From: a virus
Strand: one strand, 5' to 3'
Length of the DNA: 32,130 nucleotides
Virus record (IMG/VR): IMGVR_UViG_3300025818_000103
Coordinates: 1 to 32,130 of that record
The position numbers and the translations under genes are program-made. Positions 23,959 to 30,587 of this stretch are shown one piece after another. Positions within the stretch are counted from its first letter, which is position 1, and the number at the start of each line of letters is the position of its first letter. A model generated the notes under the pieces. That model had not been told where the DNA came from, did no database searches, and saw only the letters and a program-made list of their open reading frames with translations.

Positions 23959-25190
23959 TGGGACAAATTATTGCAGGCGGCGAACAGTTTGAAACTCATA
24001 TAGAAGCTGATCATCGCGGGCGAATCATTCAAAAGGGACCAGACAGTGGCATGTTTGATGCCTTTGCCAGACAGCGTTTTAGTCAGCCCTTCACGGTGTT
24101 TGAAAGCATCATGCGCCATGGCAGGCGCACTGATCTATGGGACGAACAGCTAACGGCTAGCGGCACTGTCAACTTTCTTTCCAATGAAAGCTCGCTAGAG
24201 CTAAAAACTACCACGGCGTCTGGCGATACAGTGCTAAGGCGATCTAGGAAATACTTTCCCTATCAATCAGGAAAAAGCTTGCTTGTTCTTGCAAGTTTTG
24301 TAGGCAATGAGCCAATGGCAGGGCTCGTGCAGGAAGTGGGATATTTTGATAACAATAATGGCATTTTTGTAAGAGCCAATGGCACCACGATTGAACTTGT
24401 CATTCGTAGCTTTGTTGATGGAACGGCACAAGAAGACATTGTTCCACAAGTTTCATGGAACATCAATTCTTTCCCATCGCTTGACTTTTCTAAAGCCAAC
24501 ATTTTCGTTGCTGATTTGGAATGGCTAGGTGTGGGACGAGTGAGAGCAGGCTTCGTCGTAGATGGAGAATTCCTATATTGCCATGAATTTAACCATGCCA
24601 ATATCATTGATAGCGTGTATATGAGCACAGCCATTCTGCCATTGTCTTATCGCATCAATAATTCTTCCTCCATTGCTTCTCCTGCCACGATGAAGCAAGT
24701 GTGCAGCACTGTTATCAGCGAAGGAGGCTATCAACCATCAGGGCCTATTTACATTGCGGGCCGTGGAGTTTCTAGTTTTGACAACATTTCCTCTGAGACG
24801 ATGGTGGCAGCCATTCGTATGACAAGTGGTCGCACTGACAATGTGATTATTCCTTCGCAAGTGGAGGTGAGCTTAGGTGGCAATCCTGCTTCTAATATTG
24901 TGGCTCAATGGCGCTTGCGGCTTAATCCCACCATAAGCGGCACTTGGCTTGCGGCGGACAATGGAAGGGGAAATGTGCAAACAATGAGCAGTGGCACATT
25001 TAGTGGCGGAACAGTGATTGGCGCTGGTCTAACGGCCTCCAGGGGAGCAGTAGAGTTTTCTCCTGATAGTGGATTGGCCTTGAGCCTTGGTCGCACCATT
25101 GATGGCACTAGCGACATCTTGGTGCTTACTGTGCAATGCAGCTCTTCTGAAAATGCAACGGGCTTGCTGGGCTGGAGAGAGCTTGTTTAA
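23958..25190 (+). CDS. virion structural protein of marine phage type (lectin-like fold possible)
   Basis: 410 residues, ATG 23958. The centre (FESIMRHGRR near residue 48, SSLELKTTTASGDTVLRRSR, YFPYQSGKSLLVLASF, then a long series of strands) matches a structural protein that is very common in marine phage genomes, in which an N-terminal domain is followed by a jelly-roll or lectin-type sandwich. The usual landmarks are the motif RYQPG-like (here FPYQSGKS) and later G-V-GRVRAGFVVDGE. It probably forms a fibre or capsid-decorating adhesin. It stands apart from the fibre operon, behind the reverse gene, with its own leader. Confidence 0.7.
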   Translation: MGQIIAGGEQFETHIEADHRGRIIQKGPDSGMFDAFARQRFSQPFTVFESIMRHGRRTDLWDEQLTASGTVNFLSNESSLELKTTTASGDTVLRRSRKYFPYQSGKSLLVLASFVGNEPMAGLVQEVGYFDNNNGIFVRANGTTIELVIRSFVDGTAQEDIVPQVSWNINSFPSLDFSKANIFVADLEWLGVGRVRAGFVVDGEFLYCHEFNHANIIDSVYMSTAILPLSYRINNSSSIASPATMKQVCSTVISEGGYQPSGPIYIAGRGVSSFDNISSETMVAAIRMTSGRTDNVIIPSQVEVSLGGNPASNIVAQWRLRLNPTISGTWLAADNGRGNVQTMSSGTFSGGTVIGAGLTASRGAVEFSPDSGLALSLGRTIDGTSDILVLTVQCSSSENATGLLGWRELV

Positions 25191-25334
25191 CGCCCTGCTT
25201 GTCTGCGTGAAAAATCAGGATGATGCGGATGGTAGGGGTGTACGCAATGTATGTACATTCGGGAAACCATGGCCAAGCCTGCTGAAAACAAACATAGCCC
25301 AACGATGATTTCCATGGCGATTAAAAAGCTTGTT
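25191..25334. other. gap between two convergent genes
   Basis: 144 bases separate the structural gene from the lysis cassette. It holds the inverted repeat TGTAC...GTACA (25239-25257, nine-base spacer) and a 24-codon ORF (25269-25343) without a clear ribosome site. No GC-rich hairpin with a T-tract is visible, so neither transcript has an obvious intrinsic terminator here. Confidence 0.4.
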
Positions 25335-25724
25335 CTATTCTAGGCGCCAAGTAATTCGTAGTTCGCCTCCAAGGGCCTTCACTGCATCGCTGCTGCCTTC
25401 TGCGGCTTCATGAATGATCATCACGGAAGGGACAATGGCATCAGGAAGTGGCGTGACTGTAGCTTCTGGAAATAACTCTTGAGCTTTTTCTGCAAGCGCA
25501 TTAGCTCGTTGTTCGCGCTCTTCGTTTTCCCATTGTTCTACAAGCGTTACCGCCTGCTTATCCACTTCTTCAATCGTGTATTGAACTTTCCATTCTTCCC
25601 AGAATGGACGAAGAGTGTCCATGATATTTTTGTAGCCTGGCGCAAATAGCAGCCACGGCCATCTCTTTGCTGCCCATATCCCTGCCTCGTAGCAAGAATA
25701 GTAAAAGAACGTTTCAGCGTTCAT
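25335..25724 (-). CDS. 129-residue protein of lysis cassette, unknown
   Basis: ATG 25724 overlaps the lysin stop by four bases (ATGA) and is preferred to TTG 25748. The product begins with an aromatic segment (ETFFYYSCYEAGIWAAKRW then PWLLFAPGY), continues with a charged helix (EEVDKQAVTLVEQWENEERE), and ends with a beta-type segment. It has no cleavable signal and no clear membrane span. Coupling to the lysin suggests a lysis or late role. Functions of similar size in this place include regulators and spanins, but there is no lipobox or N-terminal anchor to support a spanin. Confidence 0.5.
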   Translation of the reverse strand: MNAETFFYYSCYEAGIWAAKRWPWLLFAPGYKNIMDTLRPFWEEWKVQYTIEEVDKQAVTLVEQWENEEREQRANALAEKAQELFPEATVTPLPDAIVPSVMIIHEAAEGSSDAVKALGGELRITWRLE

Positions 25725-26665
25725 TGACTTTCTTGCCAAACTGAGCAAAATACAGTGCCTTGCTTGTATAAAGGCAAAATTTTATGAATAAGATCAAAAT
25801 TTCTACAGCGAACACAGCCAAAAGTTGGCACAAGCTTTTGATTGGGAGCCCATGCTCCAGGCCATCCAAGCGCACTGGCCCCGCCATGAATGCCTATGCC
25901 TGCTCGTCCATTGCCAGCTTCTTGATTTTCTAGTTCAATCAAATCGTAAAAAGCCCAGCCATAAGCCAAAAGCGTGCGATCATACATGCCTTTGTCGCCA
26001 TAAAGAGCATAATCGTTATACAACTTGCCCAGTTTGTATAATCCTGGAGGACAGTCTGATTTTTGTATTCTCCATTCATAATCACTATATTGTCCACGAG
26101 CTAAACAAGGAATCTCCCATAGAAGCTTCCCTTCAAAAGAAAATGCTTTCATGGTTTCTATGATGTCATTGACAATCAAATGGGAGTCGCCTTTCTTGAA
26201 GCCAAAGTCTTGCGGGCGCTTTTTAGGACCAACCATGGTAATTTTTGTGCTTTCAGGCGCATATTGTTTCATTAGCCTACTAAGCTTTGCTGGATAGTCA
26301 GGGTCTGTTGCATAGCCCTGTTCTTTCAGCATTCGCGCAGCAGCGTAACGATTAGGCGCATTATTCACGCCCTTGAATTGCTTATAGTCTTTGTACCAGC
26401 GTGTGACTAGGTATTCAACGCAAGCAGCGATGGAGGGAAAGTTAATAAAGCCAGTGTTAATTGTCACCCACTTTCCATCGTAAAACTCTTTCGTGCTTAC
26501 GCTAGAGCCATTCCCTTTGAGTCCTGCAAAATTGTTCTTTCCAGAGAAGTGTTTGCCAAAACCACTTTCCAGCGCCCATTGCGAGGCAACAAGCTCAGGA
26601 AAACGAGCCCCCACGCGACGAGCATGGGAGCTAATGCCTTCCCAGGAATTGGCAATGTCAGCCAT
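25721..26665 (-). CDS. two-domain lysin: glucosaminidase plus L,D-transpeptidase (YkuD)-like
   Basis: 314 residues, no signal peptide. Residues about 15-135 are a glucosaminidase domain (FlgJ/LytG type): ELVASQWALESGFGKHFSGK, with Glu33 as the expected catalytic acid, then NNFAGLKG. Residues about 158-314 resemble YkuD L,D-transpeptidases: PPGLYKLGK corresponds to the usual TPxGxF motif, and IHGG (His260) is followed 24 residues later by TFGCVRC (Cys284, Arg286), the T-x-GC-(V/I)-R site. The first domain should cut the glycan backbone; the second would act on stem peptides, either forming or breaking 3-3 links. It follows the holin by six bases and probably needs the holin for release. Confidence 0.83.
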   Translation of the reverse strand: MADIANSWEGISSHARRVGARFPELVASQWALESGFGKHFSGKNNFAGLKGNGSSVSTKEFYDGKWVTINTGFINFPSIAACVEYLVTRWYKDYKQFKGVNNAPNRYAAARMLKEQGYATDPDYPAKLSRLMKQYAPESTKITMVGPKKRPQDFGFKKGDSHLIVNDIIETMKAFSFEGKLLWEIPCLARGQYSDYEWRIQKSDCPPGLYKLGKLYNDYALYGDKGMYDRTLLAYGWAFYDLIELENQEAGNGRAGIGIHGGASALGWPGAWAPNQKLVPTFGCVRCRNFDLIHKILPLYKQGTVFCSVWQESQ

Positions 26666-26671
26666 GATGGC

Positions 26672-26824
26672 TTACTTTTTAGCGCTGCCCACGCGGAAGA
26701 TGGTTTGCAGACCATCAAGGATCAGTTGCAAAACGTTGTTGCTCTTCCAAGGCGAGTATTCAATGAGCTGGTCTAGGGCAGCAACGATGATGCCACCAAC
26801 GATAAACCATTCAACGGGATCCAC
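26672..26824 (-). CDS. 50-residue holin candidate
   Basis: GTG 26822-26824 to TAA 26672-26674. The product starts MDPVEWFIVGGIIVAALDQL, which is one membrane span, followed by IEYSPWKSNNVLQLILDGLQ and a short basic end (GSAKK). A small membrane protein with a basic tail, six bases ahead of a lysin, is the usual setting of a holin. A similar pattern (membrane segment, then an acidic-aromatic link, then SPLKSN-like) is known to me from short phage proteins. An in-frame stop lies eight codons upstream, so no longer start is possible. Shine-Dalgarno is not apparent. Confidence 0.6.
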   Translation of the reverse strand: MDPVEWFIVGGIIVAALDQLIEYSPWKSNNVLQLILDGLQTIFRVGSAKK

Positions 26825-26850
26825 GGCAATAAAGCGAAGGTACTATAAGC

Positions 26851-27060
26851 CTAGCGACTGATTTCCAGCTCGCGCACGCGCACTTCCAAATTCTTAATGT
26901 TTTCCGTGAGGGTGCCAAGCTTTTCCGTGATATTTTCCACTTGTGAAGTGATCTTCACTTGCTGATGGCCAATGCTCATCATCATTCCCCCAGTTGCGAG
27001 AAGCATACCAGCAGTAATGCTTACAGCCAAATTTGCAAGCTTATCCTGCCATGATTCCAT
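26851..27060 (-). CDS. small anchored coiled-coil protein of lysis cassette
   Basis: 69 residues. A charged N-terminal end (MESWQDKLANL) leads to one membrane span (AVSITAGMLLATGGMMMSIG), and the rest is a heptad coiled coil (VENITEKLGTLTENIKNLEV). This shape, short cytosolic end, one span and outer coiled coil, resembles an inner-membrane spanin, though shorter than most, or a holin partner. It is the first gene of the lysis operon, 27 bases ahead of the holin candidate. A promoter candidate lies just upstream. Confidence 0.6.
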   Translation of the reverse strand: MESWQDKLANLAVSITAGMLLATGGMMMSIGHQQVKITSQVENITEKLGTLTENIKNLEVRVRELEISR

Positions 27061-27069
27061 TGGTGATAA

Positions 27070-27097
27070 ATGATAATGTTTTCCTCATTCTAGGCAA
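27070..27097 (-). promoter_or_regulatory. promoter candidate for the lysis operon
   Basis: On the reverse strand TTGCCT (27097-27092), a 16-base spacer and TATCAT (27075-27070) form a sigma70-like pair (four and five matches). The start point would be near 27063, only about three bases before ATG 27060, so the transcript would be nearly leaderless, or the element serves a slightly different start. Confidence 0.4.
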
Positions 27098-27151
27098 TCA
27101 CTATTCCTCCATTGGCCGTTTAGGCTATGAGCAGGACAATTAAAGAATGCC

Positions 27152-27640
27152 ATGGGGATGAGAAATGGACCAGATGATCTTCTCCATTCACTCACTGAAT
27201 TACGCCCTGGCGAAGCTAAGCGCCGTTATCGCAAAAGCATCTTTGAAGACTTTCCAACTAAAGGACCATTTGGCCATTGTGCCTGTGCCTATTGCGGAGC
27301 GTGGGGCGAGAAACTGACCATTGATCACATTGTTCCTAAAAGCAAAGGCGGACCACACTTTGCAAAATGGAACAACATACCTTCGTGCTTGGATTGCAAT
27401 GCAGACAAGGGAAGCCTGTCATTGTTTGAATGGTGGAGGCCGCAAGAATTCTGGACGCAACAGCGAGAAGAAGCCTTGCTTGCTTGGGTGTATGCGCATA
27501 GTTTTGTCAGCGCCCACACTGAACTAGGTAGCTGGGAGCAATGGATGGAAGACACTCAGCGCATCTTGCCAGTGCATGAACAGCCAAAAGAAAAGGCAGC
27601 CTTTATGCCGCCTTCGTTAATTTTGAAGCTAGTTAGTTGA
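27152..27640 (+). CDS. HNH endonuclease
   Basis: 162 residues. A compact HNH domain is at residues 43-90: CAYCG with Cys45 and Cys48, LTIDHIVPKSKGG with Asp58-His59, WNNI with Asn74/75, and SCLDCN-x3-KG with Cys79 and Cys82. The two Cys pairs bind zinc and the His coordinates the metal in the active site. The domain nicks or cuts double-stranded DNA. It is a free-standing gene on the opposite strand to its neighbours, so it may be a homing-type mobile gene; no intron or split gene is next to it. Its end overlaps the DUF3310 gene by eight bases tail to tail. The ATG at 27158 is an alternative start. Confidence 0.85.
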   Translation: MGMRNGPDDLLHSLTELRPGEAKRRYRKSIFEDFPTKGPFGHCACAYCGAWGEKLTIDHIVPKSKGGPHFAKWNNIPSCLDCNADKGSLSLFEWWRPQEFWTQQREEALLAWVYAHSFVSAHTELGSWEQWMEDTQRILPVHEQPKEKAAFMPPSLILKLVS

Positions 27641-28013
27641 TGGGCTGAAATATGCTTTCCGACGGACCAGTGCGCACTCCTGGCAATGGACAGAAGCCAT
27701 CAGGGCAGCCACTAATCATATAGTCATCAGGATCGTAAGCGCCCACTTCCTCTAAGAGCATTGCCTTAACGGCCTCGTAATTAGCCGCGTGTTTTGCTTC
27801 TTCGCTTTCAATGGTGGCAATCAAACGATTGAGATACCACTGTGCCTTTTGAAGCGATTCCACGCCTCCTTTCGCTTCATAGCGCCAAACATACTTCATC
27901 ACATTGGCTTTCAATGAGCCCTTAAAGGCTTCTGCGCTCATAGAGGCTTCAATGGCATCAATACATTCAATGGTGCCTTGATAGTGCGGAGGATGATTAA
28001 CGAAGTCGGTCAT
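27633..28013 (-). CDS. DUF3310 (SaV-like) protein with C-terminal extension
   Basis: 126 residues. Residues 7-70 match the DUF3310 pattern: NHPPHYQG-x-IECIDAIEA, then a helix with ANVMKYVWRYEAKGG and the segment LQKAQWYLNRLI. This family is common in phages and has been annotated as nucleotide kinase SaV-like; the role is not established. The tail after about residue 90 (YDPDDYMISGCPDGFCPLPG) has two Cys and looks disordered. It follows thyX after two bases and lies in an operon for nucleotide supply, which fits a role in nucleotide metabolism. Confidence 0.82.
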   Translation of the reverse strand: MTDFVNHPPHYQGTIECIDAIEASMSAEAFKGSLKANVMKYVWRYEAKGGVESLQKAQWYLNRLIATIESEEAKHAANYEAVKAMLLEEVGAYDPDDYMISGCPDGFCPLPGVRTGPSESIFQPIN

Positions 28014-28015
28014 GA

Positions 28016-28735
28016 TCAGAATTGATAGTTGTTTGCTTCAAAAGCAGCAAATGCTTCGGGCGCTACAGGACGACCGAGTTCAAGCAAGGCTTTGGCATAG
28101 GCAACAATTTCCCCTTGGGCGCCATGGCCAATGCGCAAGGAAATGAAATGAAAGAGAGCCTGGAGAGAGCAGGTCCAAACAAAGCTCGTATAAAGAGCAG
28201 AAGGAAGAATGGCTCGTGCCTGCTCCTTGCACACGCCTGCCAGTAGAAGCCCTTCATAGGCTTCTGTGGCCGCGTACAAGGCCGCGCAATAGTATTGCAG
28301 GGCTAAGTCTGTATAGTCTGTTTCAGCCTCCGACAGAGGCTTCCCAGCGGCCTGGCGATTGTCTTCGCTCTGCTGATAGAAAACACTAGGGCAATAGAAT
28401 TCTGCATCTTCTGCTGAACAGTAGCGAAAACTCTTCTCGTTCCAGCCCAGTTGATCATCAACGAAAGTTGATGCCACTGTATGCTTCCACCACTGCCTGG
28501 CAATGAACAATGGTGCCTTTACTTGCCACTTAAACACCACGCCTCTAAAAGGAGAAGTGTGATGATGCTTGGCTAAGTAATTAAGAAGCTTGCCATCTTT
28601 TTCTTCCCATTGTTCCTTTCTGTTGTCAAAGCTTTGACGAGCATCATTCACAATGGAAAGACTGTTGCCCATGGAATCAATTAGTGCTACGGTGCTTTTA
28701 CCGTCGCCCAATGGATCAAGAGAAGGAAAGGTCAT
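28016..28735 (-). CDS. thyX: flavin-dependent thymidylate synthase
   Basis: 239 residues. ThyX turns dUMP to dTMP with CH2-tetrahydrofolate, NADPH and FAD. Landmarks: HHHTSPFRG at residues 57-65, RQWWKH at 80-85, and WNEKSFRY at 98-105. The general signature is RHRx7S; here it begins KHT and the Ser follows 15 residues after instead of seven, so there are about eight extra residues (VASTFVDDQLG region). The first and third Arg of the motif are Lys and Thr. The rest of the helical part is of normal length. It overlaps the membrane protein gene by four bases and precedes DUF3310. Supply of dTMP for phage DNA is the expected role. Confidence 0.85.
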   Translation of the reverse strand: MTFPSLDPLGDGKSTVALIDSMGNSLSIVNDARQSFDNRKEQWEEKDGKLLNYLAKHHHTSPFRGVVFKWQVKAPLFIARQWWKHTVASTFVDDQLGWNEKSFRYCSAEDAEFYCPSVFYQQSEDNRQAAGKPLSEAETDYTDLALQYYCAALYAATEAYEGLLLAGVCKEQARAILPSALYTSFVWTCSLQALFHFISLRIGHGAQGEIVAYAKALLELGRPVAPEAFAAFEANNYQF

Positions 28736-28941
28736 TTGTCAGAAGAACTTTGGCCAATTAATGCGCGAAAAGTGAAGGCCAAGAGCCACCACTGCGGGAA
28801 AGTCAGAAAGAACGATGGGAAAAGAAAGGCGGCACAAAGGCTTAGTAACCAGCCATTAAGAGCAGAACCAATCGCAGCAGTGAGCAACAGGCCAAAAAGC
28901 TCGCCCCATTTCTCGGCGGCAGTCTTTTCAGGAGGAAGCAT
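28732..28941 (-). CDS. 69-residue membrane protein
   Basis: Start ATG 28941 is chosen because GAGGAGG lies four bases upstream; a longer in-frame TTG-initiated start at 29013 lacks this. The product has an amphipathic start (MLPPEKTAAEKWGEL), a span (FGLLLTAAIGSALNGWLLSL) and a second hydrophobic part (AAFLFPSFFLTF, WWLLAF). It may have two spans. No family is recognised. Its start lies in the loop of an 8-bp hairpin and the gene upstream ends at the foot of that hairpin, so it is probably made only by ribosomes finishing the previous gene. The stop overlaps thyX by four bases. Confidence 0.65.
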   Translation of the reverse strand: MLPPEKTAAEKWGELFGLLLTAAIGSALNGWLLSLCAAFLFPSFFLTFPQWWLLAFTFRALIGQSSSDK

Positions 28942-29161
28942 TTTCCTCCTCTTTGCGGACTGTCTCAATGGCTGCATAAGTGCTGTTGCGGCTGAGCAGC
29001 ATCTCCACGCCAATCAAATGTGCCAATAGGCCAATGTCATGAGCATACTTTTTAAGCTCTGCTTCTGAGGATCCTGCAGGCTCAAGGCTGTTGATCAATG
29101 CTGGCATTGCGGACATTGCCGCGTCGTTAATGTACCATTTGTCGTCTTCTAAAGAAGGCAT
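28928..29161 (-). CDS. 77-residue protein, first gene of the thyX operon, unknown
   Basis: ATG 29161 lies about 16 bases after the expected transcription start. The product is acidic and helical (NDAAMSAMPALINSLEPAGSS then a helix AELKKYAHDIGLLAHLIG), soluble, and ends EEENASS. It may be a small regulatory or structural protein; I do not recognise a family. The 3' end overlaps the next start by 14 bases and controls access to its hairpin. No clear Shine-Dalgarno is seen. Confidence 0.55.
   Translation of the reverse strand: MPSLEDDKWYINDAAMSAMPALINSLEPAGSSEAELKKYAHDIGLLAHLIGVEMLLSRNSTYAAIETVRKEEENASS
28930..28950 (-). promoter_or_regulatory. hairpin holding Shine-Dalgarno and start codon of the membrane protein
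   Basis: On the reverse-strand mRNA, AGGAGGAA (28950-28943) pairs perfectly with TTCCTCCT (28937-28930), leaving a five-base loop AATGC. The loop contains the AUG, and the 5' arm is the Shine-Dalgarno sequence. The upstream gene's TGA (28930-28928) sits at the 3' foot. Ribosomes ending there would open the stem, giving translational coupling. Confidence 0.65.
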
Positions 29162-29183
29162 GGCTTAAGGGAAAGGCTCGCTC

Positions 29184-29212
29184 ATCATAGTAGCTTCAGT
29201 GCTTTTCGGCAA
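29184..29212 (-). promoter_or_regulatory. sigma70-type promoter for the thyX operon
   Basis: On the reverse strand TTGCCG (29212-29207), exactly 17 bases, then TATGAT (29189-29184), which has five of six matches. The start would be near 29177. The candidate for the lysis operon (TTGCCT-16-TATCAT) is similar, suggesting a shared promoter type read by host RNA polymerase. Confidence 0.5.
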
Positions 29213-29264
29213 GCCGTCCACGGTTTTTCGGCTCTCCCCCGTCGTCATTTCCTTGTCGTTCGCC

Positions 29265-29274
29265 ATTCGCGAAT
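29265..29274. other. 10-bp palindrome in the divergent promoter region
   Basis: ATTCGCGAAT is a perfect palindrome between the two divergent genes, beside a weak forward promoter (TTGTCG 29253-29258, TAGCAT 29274-29279, 15-base spacer). It could be an operator or a half-site, or chance. There is no second copy in view. Confidence 0.3.
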
Positions 29275-29300
29275 AGCATATGCAAAGAGACGATAGAACC

Positions 29301-29678
29301 ATGAGCTTTGTAATTCCTGCCCAGTTCGCCTACAATGGCAAAAACTATGCCGTTCACATGGGGCCTTTCAACCATTCAGCCGAGCGCGAATTTGCTCTTA
29401 CTGTTAATCGCCGTGCCATTGATGATTGCAGCAGTCTGGAGCAGCTAAAGCCAGTGGCTAAGAACCTCTTGGAAGGATGGTCGTCTTTGCAAACTGCTTT
29501 TCAAAGCCTCATGCTTGAAAACATTCAACTCAGACAAGCCCTGGATAAGCGCAATGTGGATTTGCAAGCGGCAGAAGAAATTGTCAATGAAGCTTCTGCT
29601 TTGATTGAAGCTATGCAGAAGCAGAACGCAAATGGGCAGCAATCATGGCAAGCCATTCGGAGTCTTTTGCCATGGTAG
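29301..29678 (+). CDS. 125-residue protein with coiled coil, unknown
   Basis: Start ATG 29301 is preferred to ATG 29280, because the weak -10 just upstream would place the transcription start after 29280; the longer form adds seven residues. The N-terminus is a beta segment (SFVIPAQFAYNGKNYAVHMG), the C-terminal half a long helix (RQALDKRNVDLQAAEEIVNE) with heptads. No known family. The 3' end overlaps the opposite-strand nuclease gene by 68 bases, so the two messages are antisense over that length. It is isolated on the forward strand in a reverse-strand region. Confidence 0.6.
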   Translation: MSFVIPAQFAYNGKNYAVHMGPFNHSAEREFALTVNRRAIDDCSSLEQLKPVAKNLLEGWSSLQTAFQSLMLENIQLRQALDKRNVDLQAAEEIVNEASALIEAMQKQNANGQQSWQAIRSLLPW

Positions 29679-29979
29679 CCGTGAGCAAGAAAATTGTCCA
29701 GCCGCTTGTATAAGCAAGATTATATTTACGACAGTCTCGTTCATAACCAGAGCCTGTCACGTGACGACCACGGTTATATACACCGCCTTGTATTTCAATG
29801 CCCGTTTTAGAAGACAAGTGAGCAAAATCTAGACGATAACGCTTAGATCGTTTGCTTTTTGCATAGCGCTCTTGATAATCTTTTTCCCACGCATCAATAT
29901 TAGAAAATTCTCTTTCAAGAACTAACTGAGGATAATGAGCTTGCCAAAGACTGAGAAACTGATCTTCAAGAGCGCTCAA
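29611..29979 (-). CDS. PD-(D/E)XK nuclease-like protein
   Basis: 122 residues from TTG 29979, which follows the dcd stop after one codon in the same frame. The core is RLDFAHLSSKTGIEIQGG with Asp51 and Glu62-x-Gln64, followed by GRHVTGSGYERDCRKYN and GWTIFLLT; this is the layout of small phage nucleases with R-x-DF-x8-10-E-(I/V)-(Q/D/E)GG, GRH and K-x-N. Such proteins cut branched or damaged DNA (resolvase- or VSR-like), though the substrate is not clear here. The Gln at the third catalytic position instead of Glu/Lys is tolerated in some branches. No Shine-Dalgarno is seen. Confidence 0.68.
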   Translation of the reverse strand: MSALEDQFLSLWQAHYPQLVLEREFSNIDAWEKDYQERYAKSKRSKRYRLDFAHLSSKTGIEIQGGVYNRGRHVTGSGYERDCRKYNLAYTSGWTIFLLTATMAKDSEWLAMIAAHLRSASA

Positions 29980-29982
29980 AGG

Positions 29983-30576
29983 CTAGACAGCAGCTAGATG
30001 CACCCTAGCACCTTGGTTCTGATAGGCGCCCGTGTATGCCTGTTCTACGCTGCTTGACAGTTCGTAAAGCATAATTTGCACGATGCCTTCATTGGCATAT
30101 ATGCGCACTGGAAAGGGCGATGGATTGGCAATGTGCATGGTTAAATAGCCGCTCCATCCAGGCTCAATTGGCGTGACATTGATAATCACGCCGCAACGTG
30201 CATAAGTGCTTTTTCCATCGCACAGTCCAATGATATTGGCTGGCATGGTAATTAGTTCAAGGCTTGTACCAAGAGCAAAACTGAAAGGGGAAAGTTCAAA
30301 ATAAGAACTGCCTTGATGGTGAATGAGAGCCTCTTCATAAGGAATGGTAGGGTCTGCAAGCTTGGGGTCTAGCGTGGCATTAGCCCTTTGTGTGTAACCG
30401 CCAGTGAAAGTGAGAAATTGTCTTGGGGAAAGGCGAATGTCATATCCTGCCTGGGAAAGACCATAAGAAATAGCTTTTGTGCCATTGTCTAGCTTTCTCC
30501 GCTTTTCACCCACATAGGGCTGGAAAATGTCTAGCTCAGCAAGTGCAGAAATTTCTTTGTCAGTGAGAAGAGCCAT
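29983..30576 (-). CDS. dcd: dCTP deaminase-like protein with altered active site
   Basis: 197 residues, near the family's usual length. Landmarks of dCTP deaminases: SYGLSQAGYDIRLS (37-50), GKSTYARCGV (121-130), PIEPGWSGYL (136-145) and the C-terminal YQNQG. Dcd deaminates dCTP to dUTP, feeding ThyX via dUMP. Against E. coli Dcd (PGWSGCIVLEF), the residue at the catalytic Glu138 is here His148 (PGWSGYLTMHIAN); this is seen directly and the alignment has no gap. Activity may be lost or changed, perhaps to binding or a dUTPase-like function. A promoter candidate and a terminator lie upstream. Confidence 0.83.
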   Translation of the reverse strand: MALLTDKEISALAELDIFQPYVGEKRRKLDNGTKAISYGLSQAGYDIRLSPRQFLTFTGGYTQRANATLDPKLADPTIPYEEALIHHQGSSYFELSPFSFALGTSLELITMPANIIGLCDGKSTYARCGVIINVTPIEPGWSGYLTMHIANPSPFPVRIYANEGIVQIMLYELSSSVEQAYTGAYQNQGARVHLAAV

Positions 30577-30587
30577 GGTTCGGAAGA

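Noticed and set aside
25239-25257. TGTAC...GTACA inverted repeat as operator or terminator
   Set aside because: Short arms, AT-rich, no T-tract, and it lies between two gene ends where an operator would have no promoter to act on.
25269-25343. 24-codon ORF in the convergent gap
   Set aside because: No ribosome site and no pattern in the product; runs into the end of the reverse gene.
27112-27140. Forward promoter TTGGCC-17-GACAAT for the HNH gene
   Set aside because: Weak matches, and the start would lie about five bases before the ATG; not enough to call.
27152-27640. HNH gene as part of a group I intron or intein
   Set aside because: No split gene flanks it and the ORF stands alone with its own start and stop.
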